A stretch of DNA of 64,000 nucleotides from Polyodon spathula (taxonomy: Eukaryota > Chordata > Actinopteri > Acipenseriformes > Polyodontidae): NCBI RefSeq assembly GCF_017654505.1, contig NC_054545.1, forward strand, positions 16,630,547 to 16,694,546. Reading direction: 5' to 3'. This document shows, piece by piece, positions 36,946 to 49,664 of this stretch. The notes under the pieces were generated by a model. It searched no databases. It was not told where the DNA came from and saw only the letters and a list, made by a program, of their open reading frames with translations. How positions within the stretch are numbered: the first letter of the stretch is position 1; each line of letters begins with the position of its first letter. The position numbers were made by a program, and so were the translations under genes.

Positions 36946-39740
36946 CAATCAAGTGGTACAGTAAGTGCATAAGCAAATATTCATGAACTGCAAATATAGT
37001 GTAACTACGTGCAAGTATCTGTATATGGAAGTTTATCCAGATTTTATTTGCTTTAAACATAAATGGCAACAAATGGCAACATGAATGGTTTAGTGCCATC
37101 GGTGACCACCAGTTAATTGAGGTCCTGCTACTGTTAGCGGTGCTGTCAGTGACTGTACTTTTCATTTTTGGATTGATTTCTTGGAATAAAGCACTGAGGC
37201 TTTGAGTGTCGTCTGAAACCAGCGCTAATCAGGCTAAACTGGAACTGACACTGCCGTTGGTCTGGAAGTGATTTTCAGCTAAGAGAGCAAGAGAGAGAGA
37301 GAGAGAAAGAGAATAGTTAACACAATATATGAACTAAGACAGACCCATCAGCAATCAAAGAACATGCCATTCCTGATGGAATTACTCAGAGAACGGATGA
37401 ACACATTACAATCACCCAAGGATTGAGATCTAGGTGTTCTGGATTTGACAGAGCTTCTCATTTCAACCATGTCCTAACTCCAGAAGATATTGATGCCTGT
37501 GACTTTGTTAGTTGATCTTATATGTTGCATGGGATATCATTATCACATATCAAAGCAGAATTTACTTCAAATAGAAGTACTTCAAAGACAAACTGTCTCC
37601 ACAGTGAATCCAGCCACAAAGATTTCCACAACAGTGTTTAGAGGAGTCTACTAAGTTAAGCAACTAACTTCTTCATTTGATACCGCTGGGATTTTTGTCT
37701 GAATAGGGAATTATTTTTAACAGATAATTAAAAGCAATACGAATTTTACCTTTCTGTTTTAATTCTTTGTTGAGCCAAATGTTTAAGAAATTGGCTAGAA
37801 TTTCTTCATTGATTACATCAGGATTGAAGACATTGAAATATTTATATTGTATTGGCCTTTAGTGTGGAGAAAGGGGAACGGTAGTTATATATATAGGATA
37901 CGGTTAAGGAAATATTTAAATGGCAGGTATCGCTTTGTTAGTTATTTTGCAGAAATGGAAAATAATTGTAGAAGAAATATCCTGAGGAAAGTGTACAGAA
38001 ACACTGAAGACACCAATTAAGCAAATTTTAAAAGTTTCCTTTTTAGCGTAACATATTGAAATATATTGTGGGAGTCGAGATAGGGTGGCAGTAGGAAGAG
38101 TGGTGTTGCGGAGTGCTTCTGTGGTGGTAGCCCTAGCTTGGCATAATGTCTCACGAGAAAGTAGCTGTGATACTGTGAATGTGGGCACACCACACTGGCA
38201 TTGTACACAAACCAGCCTCTCACAAAACAGTCAGTACAAAATAAATTCTTCAAAATATCCTAACAAAATTGAAGTTTGCTGTACAATAGCTGTGCTCCAT
38301 TCACCTTGTGGAGTCCCAAACCAGTATCTCTACACTGACATAGTCCTATACATTAACATGGGACAGTAATGATAAAGTAAAAAATAACAATTAACAATAC
38401 TTGATTTGTATCTGTTCAACCACAGTGATGGTAAAGTGAAGGTGTTAGTTAGCAACACCTACTAACTACATCTATTTAGCAAACTATTCAGAACGATCAG
38501 CTTCCAGCTCTACCAGGATTCTATCAGACGGTAGATGAAATTTCCCCTTGGTCTGGGTAGCAGGAGAGGGTCGATCACACTTGAGAGTGAGGTCCTTGAA
38601 GGTAGCAGGCTGGCTAGGGAGCTAGACAGGATAGCTAGTGGATGAAGAACATCAGCCGGAGACTGCAAAAGTTTTCTTACTTTTATTTGACCGTACAGGA
38701 TAAATCAGGTTCCTATTAGAATAATACATTATATTATATCAGTATTTAATTCCTTCATACATCGGAAAAGGTTCCCAGTTCCAGACCTGTTACACAAACA
38801 TATCTAGCCAATTTTGTATTATTCTTCATAGTCAACATTGTTATGGGGTAAAATGAAAAAAAGGTGTCCCACACAGTCATTCTGCAATGGTATGTAGTTT
38901 ATAATATTTGCAGTAACCACTGCAGCTGTGAGGTGGATTTTTTGTATAATCTTAAGCATTTATATATTTGGTAGGACATTTTTTTAGCAGGGAGCATCCC
39001 AAGATCTGGGTGTAGTGAAGTAGGAACAGCAGACTGAAATAGATGAAGTCATTTCTTCCCTGAAGAGAATAATTTTTATTAGAATGCTTCCCCCTTCCTT
39101 GAAAAAAAAAATTAAATACATTGACACACACAGAGCTATCTATCGCCTACGTGTGCTGGTGTTGATTCAGAGAGCAGACAGGACACAGGCGTCTCTATGT
39201 TTGTATTTAAGTGTGTGTGTCCGTTTATGTCAACAGTCCATGTGTCAGTGTGTGTTTGAGTATTTATGTCTATGTGTCTATTGGTAGGTTTGCGTCAGTG
39301 TGTTCGTGTGTCCTTATGATTTATGAGTTCAGCTTCATTGCAAACAAGGTTTTCTTGGTCTGTTTGTGCTCTGAATGTCACAGTTGCTGTTTTGTCCCAG
39401 ACTTGATGCCACATTTCCTACAGTAAAGAGAGGTAGAGAGGGTGAAGTTTTAGTCAGTGCAAGATGCTGACATTAATCAATCTATCTTTAATTCATTATA
39501 GGCCTGTGACAGAAGCAGAGGTAAAATGGTAAGTTTTTTTTATGTATTTATTTATAACAAAATAAACAATAACATGGCTCACAACACTCTCTCTTCAAAC
39601 AGTGCACCTTCCTCCCTTATATATTAGTGACGTGACAATCAATAAACACCATCACATTCTACACGTGAACAATTAACAAAACAATTTTACTTAAATGACA
39701 AAAAACAGTATGCATATTTCTTAGTAGTTTACAAGCATAA
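36946..39740. other. No recognisable gene or repeat
   Basis: A non-coding stretch of about 2.8 kb. A short GA tract lies near 37285..37310. No exon or transposon was recognised. Confidence 0.4.
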
Positions 39741-40270
39741 TCTTTACATTAAGTGTCTCTACAACTTTATTATGCATAGTTACAATGTACTTAATGTGTG
39801 AAAAAAAATTGTACGATATGTAAGTACACATTTGTATCAGAAAAGGGTCTGGGATAGGGTTATATCATGGAAAGAAACGTACACATTAACACTAGTTTTC
39901 TCCAGTCGTGTAACACACATGGGGCTGTGCGTTCATGTACCTTTCTGTCTGTATGTATTAAATATTCTCACAAAGCATGAAACACAGGAGTGCAGAAGTA
40001 AAGGAGATACATTACATTGTATCTAAAAGCCCCGGGAGCAGTCACATTGACGGCCACACATAAAACAATTGTATTGTGATTATATAGAACGGTATTCTAC
40101 TTTATTATTTTTATTTACCAGTCCGCAATGTGTTTAGCTGTAATCAAATTAGTCTCTACTCTCTGCTTGAGTGCATGACTGACAGTCTATTGTTTTCAAT
40201 CAGCCTTTTGAAGGCTGGCGCCTGCTTGTCAGATGCTCTGCTTTGGTTAATTGATTAGCATTGGAACTAG

Positions 40271-40593
40271 TGGTCTGTTCAGATGTTTTACAATGTATTG
40301 GACCTAGCAGCCATCAACTCCTGGGTACTTTACAAAGAATGCACGGAGAAGAATTTACCAAGGAGAGAATATATTTTACAGTTAGCACGTTAACTTCGCA
40401 AGAAGCATTTGGAACAGAGGGAGACTGCCGAGTGTATACCCACAGGTGAAGCTGGCAACCCAGTTGAGTTCCGTAAGAGACGGCAATGCCAGGTTGGCAA
40501 GTGCAATAAAAATAAAACTTCGGACAGCTGTGCCCTGTGCAGAAAGGCGGCGTGGAGAAGCGCATTATCTGTGTTGATTATGAACAGCCTTAG
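40271..40593 (+). pseudogene. piggyBac transposase C-terminal relic
   Basis: The frame from 40271 reads MFYNVLDLAAINSWVLYKEC and LPRREYILQLAR. These correspond to the conserved C-terminal part of piggyBac transposases (the FYN.LD.A.INAW.LYKE and RR.F...LA..L regions). A Cys-rich tail follows: KRRQCQVGKC then SDSCALCRKA, the domain that normally binds the terminal repeats. There is an in-frame TAA at 40391..40393 and a frameshift near 40550. After the frameshift another frame gives CVDYEQP and a stop at 40591. About 107 codons are left of the usual 550-600 residues, and the DDD catalytic core is gone. Confidence 0.75.
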
Positions 40594-40845
40594 ACTCAAG
40601 GTAAAGGAATACCCTTTTGTCAAAAAAAAAAGAAAAGAAAAATAAATTACTTTTTTTATATAACTTCTTGTGCTGTGCGCTTATTTTTTCTAAGTCTAAA
40701 TTTATTTACATTGTTCAGTTGCTTTTGCTCATCTAATAAACCAATTGCTGTCATTTCAGTTTTATGAATACGTACAGTATGTTGTAAACCGATGTCTGTT
40801 CAGATGTTTATTTACATTGTCTTGTTTTGATTTATAAAATAAATG

Positions 40846-40848
<3 letters not shown>

Positions 40849-40903
<55 letters not shown>
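40849..40903. repeat. (AT)n microsatellite inside the piggyBac element
   Basis: About 54 bp of pure AT dinucleotide, between the transposase relic and the right inverted repeat. Confidence 0.97.
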
Positions 40904-40904
<1 letters not shown>

Positions 40905-41204
40905 TTCATTTTTTCACATGTTTGTGACGTACTCAATAAAAAAAGAGTTACATCCAACTGTTTCTATTTTCGTTATACAATTTAGTGTTTTGAATACAGC
41001 CGTCAGAAAGACTGCTGTGCGGCTTCTAGGTATGAATATATCTCCAGTCCTTCTAGTGTTAAGTACATTGTAACTATGTATAATAACATTGTAATTACGT
41101 GTAGTACACATGGATTTACTAAGTAACTACTATGGAAATACACAGTAATTAAAGACACTTAATGTAAAGTATTACCCTCAAGAGACTTTGCTACAGTGCA
41201 ACAG

Positions 41205-41590
41205 CACACAAAGTTAAAGAAATATCTGCTTGCAAGCTATGCTTTCGGATAGTGTTGCACTTCCTGAGTCATTTCAGCTGGAGGGTGTGATTGTCCCCAC
41301 CCCTTCAACAGCTTCTACACTGTCATTAACCAATCAGCTGCTTCCCCTGTTGACTGACATGCTTTCAGCCAGTAACACGCTTTGACCCTGAAGACACTGC
41401 TGAAGTGAAGTGACCCAGGAAGTGCAAGGAAAGATTTCCTGAGAGTACGGCATGGGAACTGATAACATGTAAGTAGTGCCAGATATCCTGTTTTGAAATG
41501 AAAGTGCACATTTTAGACTAACGGAAAGCAGGTGAGATTTAATGAATTATTGTGTTTGCTGCAATCACTTTAAAGCAGATTAACATCCCT
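41205..41590. repeat. Dispersed repeat related to the 8.76-9.65 kb foldback
   Basis: It contains CAGCTGGAGGGTGTGATTGT, CCCCACCCCTTCAACAGC and AATCAGCTGCTTCCCC, paralleling the inner left part of the 8.9 kb element. It then has GTGCCAGATATCCTGTTTTG and GAAATGAAAGTGCACAT, which is the inverse of that element's TTTTCATTTTAAAACATGATAT arm. It follows directly after the foldback copy 2. Confidence 0.5.
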
Positions 41591-44500
41591 AGCATTCACA
41601 TGATTTGTTTTTCAGAAAGAAACATTTAATATAGTAGCTTTTAATCAGTTTTAAGCTGTCTCTAATTCTAGAATTGATGGGTTTTTTTTTTTTTTTTCAA
41701 GAAGCTGCTTTATCAGGCCAGATAAGATATTTTTAGAAGGGCTTTTAGTATCCTGTTTACATAAATAAAATACATCTTCCTCTTGTGGAATAATGGACAC
41801 AGTAAGTACAAGTCTTCTGGTTGGGGTCTAGTGCTGAAGTGAGATAAGCCATGTCATTTTGGGATCAGGTTCCTGTGATGTTGGTGTGATTGAGATTGAG
41901 ACAGTCTGCTCTCAGCTCCTAACATGAAAACAACTGGCATTCCTACCTGACAACAGCGCTAATGATCTGTCGACAGCGCATTTGACAGGATTATCTGCTC
42001 TCCTCTTGTGTGATTAATCATTTATTTATATAAGTGCATTTGCTGGGAAAAACAGATTAAGACACAAATAGTCAGGTTTATCAAGGTCTTCATACCAAAA
42101 TGCAATCTGCATCATTTTCTATGAAAGGAAAAAAAGAAATGCTAATGTGAATGTTAATACAGCTTGTGTAGGGTGTCTCTTATTAATACAAGACCTGTCA
42201 TTGTGTGCAGTGTGGGAGGTTCTGGCTGTAGAAACTGTGAAAAGAGCATTCTGTTACAAGAATAGTCACCACACACAAGACGTACTTCTTATAAATCACA
42301 AAAACCAAGATTGTATTCATTAAACAATTTTTTGGTTTTTACTTTAGAACTATGCCCTATTTTTCCTTTACATTTTGGTGTAAAAAACAGGTCTCAAACT
42401 TCAAATCGTCAAAACCACAAGATAAAAAAAAAAAAAAAAAAAATACATACTTTACAATAGTTTGTTACATTTAATTTTACAATACAATGTTACATGCTAG
42501 TGATGACCATTTGGTAAAGGCTTGCATTGAAGTTTGGAAGCAGCAGCCATTATGCATTTTCTGTAACACTGCCAACGCAAAATAAAAACTTATAAAAATA
42601 TGCTTTAGTCGCAATTTTTGTAGCTTTGCTCATAAATTAGTCAACCTTATCTTACTTTAAAAACTATGCAAGAGCGATTGCTGGCTGCTGCAAAATGACT
42701 GGACTATAGATTGAGCCTCATAAAGTGGGACTGGATCAATCTTGTACAAACCACAACCACCCAACATTGTGTATCTGCAAGTTTAAAACATACATCCTCT
42801 CTCATATCTGTGAGTTCAGCAGAATGAGAAGAGAGGGCAGTCAGCAAATTCAACACACACAGAGGCGCTTTTAGGGATCGATGGCTATGTCTTAATGCGC
42901 TGTCCAGCCACAGCAGCAACCAGGCTTGGAATCCAGCCCAGAGCGAAGGGACAATGTAGCCCTACTCTGAGGAGAGAGAAACTCTTTCGGTAAAGTTGCT
43001 GGCCATAGACGTTAGCTGGAATTAATGGGTTCAGGCGTCATCTCTTTTGTGATTTTTGCTACCTGCTTAGAAACAGAATTAGCGTTAATGTTATTATTCT
43101 TACGCTGCTTTTTTTTTCATAAGTATGGATCATTAATAGAAAACAGGAATAAGTTACGTTTCATCTATGCATAATGTCCTAGTATTTGAACAAATGTATT
43201 ATTAGTTCTGAACACATTATCATGGTGCTTATTTTTCAAGTGACACCCCTTGGTACATTAGCACAGAACCGAGGCTCCATGTGTGAAGGACACAAACTTC
43301 AGCATTGCAAGAACTTGAGTGTAAGAAACTCCAGACATGTTTTGTTTAGGAAATCCAGGGGGAAATAAAATCAGGAGTGGCGGCCACCCCAGCCGCTCTT
43401 TCAGGTCTGTGACTAGAACAGACCTGTGCATAAAGACCCTGAAATCTTGTGAGGTATGCTGCAAAACGTAAGAACAGCTCTTCTGGTAACATTTCATAAA
43501 GAGATCAATGTAAAGCGCCTGACTTTATACTGAGCTTCTATTACTACAGCTGAGGTATACAGGAGGGTAAAATCACAAATCTGCATATCCTTCCACTGTT
43601 GCACACTTCAAATATTTGAACATTGTGTTGAAAGAGTCATTTTTTTTATTGACAACACTAAAACAGGAGGAGAAACAAATAAATACTGCCCTCTTGTTCC
43701 TGTGTCTTGCAAAGTGTATTTTACTTTGACTTTCATATGTGATTGTCTTTTTCAAGTAATTCAAAAACATTAACAGTATTATTTTTCATCTCTGTTGATA
43801 ACCAATTTCATTTCCAATCAATACTCTGCAAACATAGTAAACCAGATATATTTTTTTGAATGTATAACTAGAAAAACATTTTAGTTCATTTCGCAGATAG
43901 CCATGATGTAATTAAGAAATACAGATGGTTTAACAATTCTAATTACAGCTTTAAAGGAAATAGAGAGGACAGAAATAAACGATGACAAACTTTTTGTATA
44001 GTTTACTAAAGTAAGTTATTTGAAAAAAAGTGCAAAGTTTAATTTGTATAATTTTATAAAAAACTGCACTCACTTATCTATGAAAAAAGCAAGTTAATAG
44101 ATAACAGCACTACATCGTCAGACGGAAGACATTTAAAAAAAAAATGCAGCTTTATTTTTCTGTATTTGCCCCCTCCCCCTTCCTCTTCCTTGGGTGGAGG
44201 CACCCCTGGTTCACAGGTAAATTCTGTTTGTTTTTAAGTTGCAGTGTATTAGTTCAGTATGCTATGCTCTTCTTTGCTTTACATAAAATGCCATTTGTTT
44301 TCACCAGAACAATAATTGAATCCCATCATTGCCATTGCTTTTGACATTCAATTATTATTATTTTAATTTTATTTTTTTTACCATTCAATTGTAAATTTAC
44401 AAGTGCAGAAAAAGTATAATCTCTTTTTTAAATTGGTGGGGGGGGGGGGGCAGTCTTGATCATCATAAATGTCAACATCATTTTGTTGAAAAAAAAGTTA

Positions 44501-46440
44501 GTGGGCATGTGAAAATAAGAATTGATGTTGACTTGAAGAGGAGACACAGTTCATTCTTTAAAAACCCCCGTGCATCCAGACAAAACCATACTTGCTGTTG
44601 CAAGGATTCTGAAATATTTATCATGCTAGAATGAATCCCATGCTATTATTTGCAATGAATACAATTATCCCCAGAGGAAAAGTCTGTTGTTTGAATATAC
44701 AAGTATAATAAATACTGACATTGTATATGGGGATTCATGATGAGATAATGCACACTTTGGTCCATTACATATAAAATCGATAGACGCTACTGTTAATCCT
44801 GTAGTGTTATGCAGACCTAAGCTTTCCCAGTTTGCTGGTGGACTCCTTCCAAACACGCATCATCCAAGCAATCTCTTAAAGAGATTGTTTGAATTTCCAT
44901 TCATCTAACTCTGCTATATTTGTTAAATATCCTGCTGGGAATCAGCCCAGTCCAATTAACTCTCCTTATAAATATGTGCAAGGGCCTCTCTTCCTGTGAA
45001 ATGGTACTTGGAGTGCGTTACCAAGCATGGGAAGTGTATGTTAGACATTCAGCAGCGGTCATATACTTAGTGTTCCACGTTTGCGGTTTATTCCGAATTT
45101 CACTGTGTTTTACTGATTCATACCCAATTTCTGTCTGTTATTCAATACCTTCCCCGTACATTTTTCTATGAAATACACAACATTTTGATTAAAATGCTGT
45201 TTTACTTTGACTCCAACATTGTAATATGCAGCCCTACACTGTATCCCAGGATCCAGCAGACGTTTAGACGTCAGAGGATCAAACGTGGTTCTCTGTCACT
45301 TCACAAACACATTATCATCTAATTATGTTGACCAATCAAAATCTGATTATTGTGTCAATTTTACAAATACATTTTTTTTTTACCGATTTTATCCCTATTT
45401 TAATATATATAAAATAAACTCCGAAAACATTCCCAATTTTTTTAAAGATAAAAAAACAAAAACGTGGAACACTACATATACTGTAGTACAGTGAGAGCTA
45501 CCCAAAACTACACCTGGAATGAGCCTGATCCGAGAGTCAATGGTTCGTCAGCAGTAAAGTCTTATTCAGGGCTGGGGTTAATTCCTGTTTTTCCATTTCC
45601 AGTTATTTTTTAATCAATTCCCATTCCCCTTTAACCAATTCCAACAAACCATTTGGACAATTGCAATTAGCAGTATTCTGTTAAAATGAACTGCTGGCTA
45701 TTTTTATAATTGCACATCCTCTTGCTGCTAACATTAGATACAGATGCATCACAGAAGTGGATAGAAATAGTTGGAAAGACACCCACACCTTCACGCAAGT
45801 ATCTAACCTAACCTTTGCCTTGCTTAAGAATGACATCCTAGTGCTTGAGTTAATTAAAGATAACGTCATTCTCGACTGCTAGGTCATGATCCACACTCCC
45901 CCAGCTGGCCTGTAATCAGAGGCTGCCGCATGATTTTTCTTCACACAAGGGGGTCTAAGGTTGCTAAGAAACAAGACAGAAAGTTAGTGTGTATTCAAGA
46001 GCGCCTACCTTTCCTTCCATCTGCTGTTTTCTCTGCAGACATCTTTCTCTTCTACGAAGCCTGAGGTGTAATGATCAGTGTTGTGTGATACACTGCCTTT
46101 CAGGATTGTTGGTGAGATGAGGAGATGGGTTGATGCTGCTTACCAGTGGTGTGCGTGATCGCCAGATCATGCCCAGCCTCCGCCCTCTTGCATAAGCTAA
46201 AGTTGAAAGTAACAAGCTATTCTGCATAAGTCCTTGAAGGGCTTCACACCTTAAATTTGAGTAATAAGTGAATTGAGCCTGATGGTTTATAGTTTATGGA
46301 GTTTCTGAAGGTTTAGTACTAGTAAACTAAACTGAGGCTTTTATAGGTTTAAGAGGTGGCAGCCTTAGCAGTTATGCACACTGGAAATTCCAACAAATAA
46401 AAATGTAAAAATCATCCTAAGACAGATTCTCCAGGAACTA
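41591..46440. other. Intergenic sequence, one possible MITE end
   Basis: No exon was recognised in almost 5 kb. A G12 run lies at about 44440..44452. Around 45568..45680 a GGGCTGGGGTTAATTCC stretch with AATTCC repeats looks like one end of a dispersed fish repeat, but no partner end was found. Confidence 0.35.
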
Positions 46441-46525
46441 GGGATGCACCGAATCCAGGATTCGGATTTGGCCCGAATACCTACTTTTTGAGCAGGGTTC
46501 GATATCCACCCAGACACACATCCAT
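46441..46525. mobile_element. hAT-like MITE fragment
   Basis: It begins TAGGGATGCACCGAATCCAG, then GATTCGGATTTGGCCCGAAT and GAGCAGGGTTCGATA. This is the style of a hAT-type non-autonomous family common in fish, with a TAGGGATGCACCGA terminus. Only one end is evident. Confidence 0.45.
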
Positions 46526-47544
46526 TTCAAGACATCCCTCTAGTGTGTGCAGTTCTTTAAATCACAGATCCAGTATTGAATGTAACTATTGTATTTAATA
46601 ACAAGAACGTAGTTGATGAACTCTGTCGCAGCTCTCAACTCTGTAAATTAATGGTGGCGCACGCACTAATCACATCATGCAGCAGCTGAATGCAAACATA
46701 CCCCCATATGCAACAACACATCGCATCACACTTTTTATGGAGTAAAGTTATGCAGTAAACCTGTAATATATAGTAACGGCAAACTGTTGTGCTTTATTGC
46801 TTTGTCTGTCAAACGTGTTCTAGAGATCATACTGAGATTTAAAAAAAATAAAATATCTGTGCACAAAAATATATATTTTTTAACTTTACAGCTGTCAGAT
46901 ATATAAGACGTTCTTGAACAATATGCTTTAGTAAATTAAATTACGTTATTGTAACGTGCCAATACAAGTTGAACCATTTGGGAACTACTGTGTTCCCAAC
47001 TACTGTGACACACACGGTGCATTGAACTCAACATGGGTTTTATTTTGCAGGGAGATTCAGGTCACTCGTCAGGTACGTTTTTCCTCATAGTTCTCAGATC
47101 AGGTGACAGGTTGAAACGTCAATAGAGGGTTAGGCAAAGATGCAGCTCTCCTTTCTTGTAAAGGTAAAGTAAAAGGTTCTGTATTTTGATGTTTCTGCTG
47201 GGGGGGGGGGGGGGTGCATCTCTACCAGGAACATATACACATCCAGTACACATAATTCTAATCCTAACCTTAAAGTCACTATTGCTTTGCAAAATTTTCA
47301 AAGTGTGAACGAATCAACAACCTGCTCTTTTCCCACTGTAGACTGGATTGTGTTTCTCAAACGGCATCAGAAGAAACTGATGGCAATGTCACTTTTGAAG
47401 CTTTGAGTTTGATCATGAGAACAGATAAGTAACAGACTCATTTAGTGGCATTCCTTTGTGAAACATGTTTTTTGTTTTGTTTTGCTTTTTTACATGACAA
47501 ACCTGACCAAAATTGTATTAAGATATCTTATTTCAAATTACATT
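46526..47544. other. No recognisable gene or repeat
   Basis: Intergenic sequence. A G14 run is present near 47200..47213. Confidence 0.4.
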
Positions 47545-47670
47545 TTAAGATAGAGAAAGTATTTAGAGATATCTTTAAAATTTGAATTCTTTACTTATTT
47601 GAAGAGATCTCTAAATACTTAAAGATCTCTACATGATTAAAATATTTTGAGATCTCTAAATGCCAATTTG
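47545..47670. repeat. Short palindromic repeat (GAGATCTCTAAAT)
   Basis: GTATTTAGAGATATCTTT near 47559 is followed about 35 bp later by its near-perfect inverse, AAGAGATCTCTAAATAC. Further AGATCTCT copies lie at 47625 and 47650. A related GATGTCTCTAAATGCCAAT occurs near 8710. It is a probable MITE remnant. Confidence 0.5.
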
Positions 47671-49573
47671 GCTTGCCATAGTATATGTGAACCTTCCTTG
47701 ACCCTACCACTGCAGAGTAGTATTGTTACTGTACTAGGAGTACTTAAAAACTTGTTGCATTTCAGACATCTTGTTTTCCCACAATACACCCTTGCTCTCA
47801 GTTCCTTTAGAAATAAAATGTCCACGCTCTTGCTCCAAAACTAATTGCTGCTATTGTTACCATAAAAAACACACACCATTGTGATTACCGCAATGGCGAA
47901 GACTGGATCATCCCTCTCTCGTTGTTCTGGTCCATTAGCCATGTTAGTTCTGCCAGCGCTGCTTTCTTGACAAATGGACACTTCATTAGATGGTCACTGG
48001 GCTGTGTAATATCCTCTTTCCCAGTGTATGTCAGTCTCGTTATTATTTAAGCCTGAAATATTAATTGTAGCCCCATCTCAGGATGGTCAGATTCATTATG
48101 GAATGAGAAGTAATGAGGAATGAATTAACCTCTGCCCCGCTTTCCTGAAAATAACGGCATGTCACTCGACCAAGGCGCATTTCTCTACAATAATTGAAAG
48201 GGCTGTCCCTCGCTTCACAGTGTAGATTTATCACATTTGAATATCCTGTGATCAGTGCACTCCTCTATCATCATTATCATCACGTCATATTTTATTTTGT
48301 GACCCGGACTGAATTGAAAATAATTGCGCAAGTTTTTAAATTACACTCAATGGAACAAACTGGCCGAAGTAACTGGGAATACAGCGGATAATCTGTATCG
48401 CACTTAAAAAACCTCTGTAGTCAGTCAACAGAATTAGAAATAGCTGCCAAAAACACTGCCAATTTGGTGTTTGGCCAGCATCGGTAGCAAGGTCAGCACT
48501 GTTGGGTGGACTTCACCCACAGCGATGTTTAAGTAAAGTACAGCATTTGTCCCGCTATCCAGAGTGGTCATGGGACCCAGGATATATCAGAAGAAAATGC
48601 CCACCCTGGGGACAATGCAAAATTCAATCAGGGAGGCAGGTCCTAATAAAAGTGGCCAGGTAATGTTATCATCAAACAAGTGTTGTGATTTACTAAAGAG
48701 CTTCAATGGAGTGGAAATGTGTAAAACTAAAAGGACATATTACATTTAACCTACTAATTTTGTAACATTCTTAGATTTTTTTTTCTTTTTGCAAAACAAA
48801 ATGGTGCAAGTTGAAATCATAATGGATCAATTTGGTCCATACATTGTGAAAGGTGAGCCACACGAAGGGGAAATCAAACCAATTCCCTGCTGATTATTTA
48901 ATTCACGTTGCAAGGTGTCTGAGTAGCAAAAGGTAAGCCTCTTACATGAACTTATGGAGGACACGGATAGAAAAAGTAAGAATCAGAGACATGCAATTTA
49001 GTAAACATTACTCAAGTTACTGGTGATTGGAAGCAAATGAGTTTCTGGTTTGATATTCTCCCCGGCAGAGGAAATAATTTATTTCAAGGACTGTAATCCT
49101 GAAGACTGATTAAAAATGTGTTTATATATTATCTTGGTTGAGATTGCTGTTATGATGCTTGGACATGATTAAAAAAACCCAACAAAATACATTTTCTTAA
49201 AGAAACTTTAATACTGTGATCACTGCAAATTCGATTTTTTTTTTTTAACCTCTACGTTTTACAAAAAAAAGATCATATAATATGTAAACAGTACTTTAGT
49301 TAATTCACTTCTTTAAATGTGCATATAATCCGAACAAGAGTTAAGACATTTTCACTTGGAAAAACATAACCAAAAAAATACAAACCAACAACCAAGGCAG
49401 CACATATAGAAAGAAAGCTTAATTTAAGTCACATACTCTGTAAAGATGTACACTTCACTGACCCACAGCGAGGAAAAACACTTAATTACTCCTATAAAGC
49501 CAAAGTGGTTCCACAAAACCATTTATACAGGATATGCAAATAAATTTAAAAAAAAATTAAAAAACTTAAAATC

Positions 49574-49575
<2 letters not shown>
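47671..49575. other. Intergenic, possible conserved non-coding segment
   Basis: No exon was recognised. The part from about 48020 to 48330 is non-repetitive, with several homeodomain-like TAAT/ATTA cores (GAATGAATTAAC, ATTAATTGTAG), which is the look of a vertebrate enhancer-type element. Conservation cannot be judged from one sequence. Confidence 0.3.
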
Positions 49576-49609
<34 letters not shown>

Positions 49610-49611
49610 GT

Positions 49612-49660
<49 letters not shown>
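49576..49660. repeat. (GT)n(AT)n compound microsatellite
   Basis: About 20 bp of GT runs into about 65 bp of AT with two interruptions. Confidence 0.97.

Positions 49661-49664
<4 letters not shown>

Larger units (their letters stand above)
39890..41058 (+). mobile_element. Internally deleted piggyBac-like transposon
   Basis: The element starts CACTAG right after TTAA (39886..39889) and ends CTAGTG right before TTAA (41059..41062). This gives a perfect terminal inverted hexamer and the TTAA target duplication that is diagnostic of piggyBac. The inner ends also resemble each other (CTCCAGTCGTG on the left, CTCCAGTCC inverted on the right). It encloses the C-terminal transposase remnant and an AT microsatellite. 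At 1.17 kb it is about half the size of an autonomous element, so most of the transposase gene is deleted. Confidence 0.8.
39741..41172. mobile_element. Foldback element copy 2, split by a piggyBac insertion
   Basis: The left outer arm is TTTACATTAAGTGTCTCTAC near 39745. The right outer arm is AGACACTTAATGTAAAG near 41155..41171, its inverse. Inside the right arm, AATAACATTGTAATTACGTG and TTTACTAAGTAACTACTATG match copy 1 at 617..958. The two halves are separated by 1169 bp of foreign DNA bounded by TTAA. Joining the flanks restores a sequence colinear with copy 1. Confidence 0.75.

Noticed and set aside
42690..42990. Possible 5' UTR exon or promoter of rgs6
   Set aside because: Composition is slightly less AT-rich, but no TATA, CpG cluster or confident donor was seen on the minus strand.
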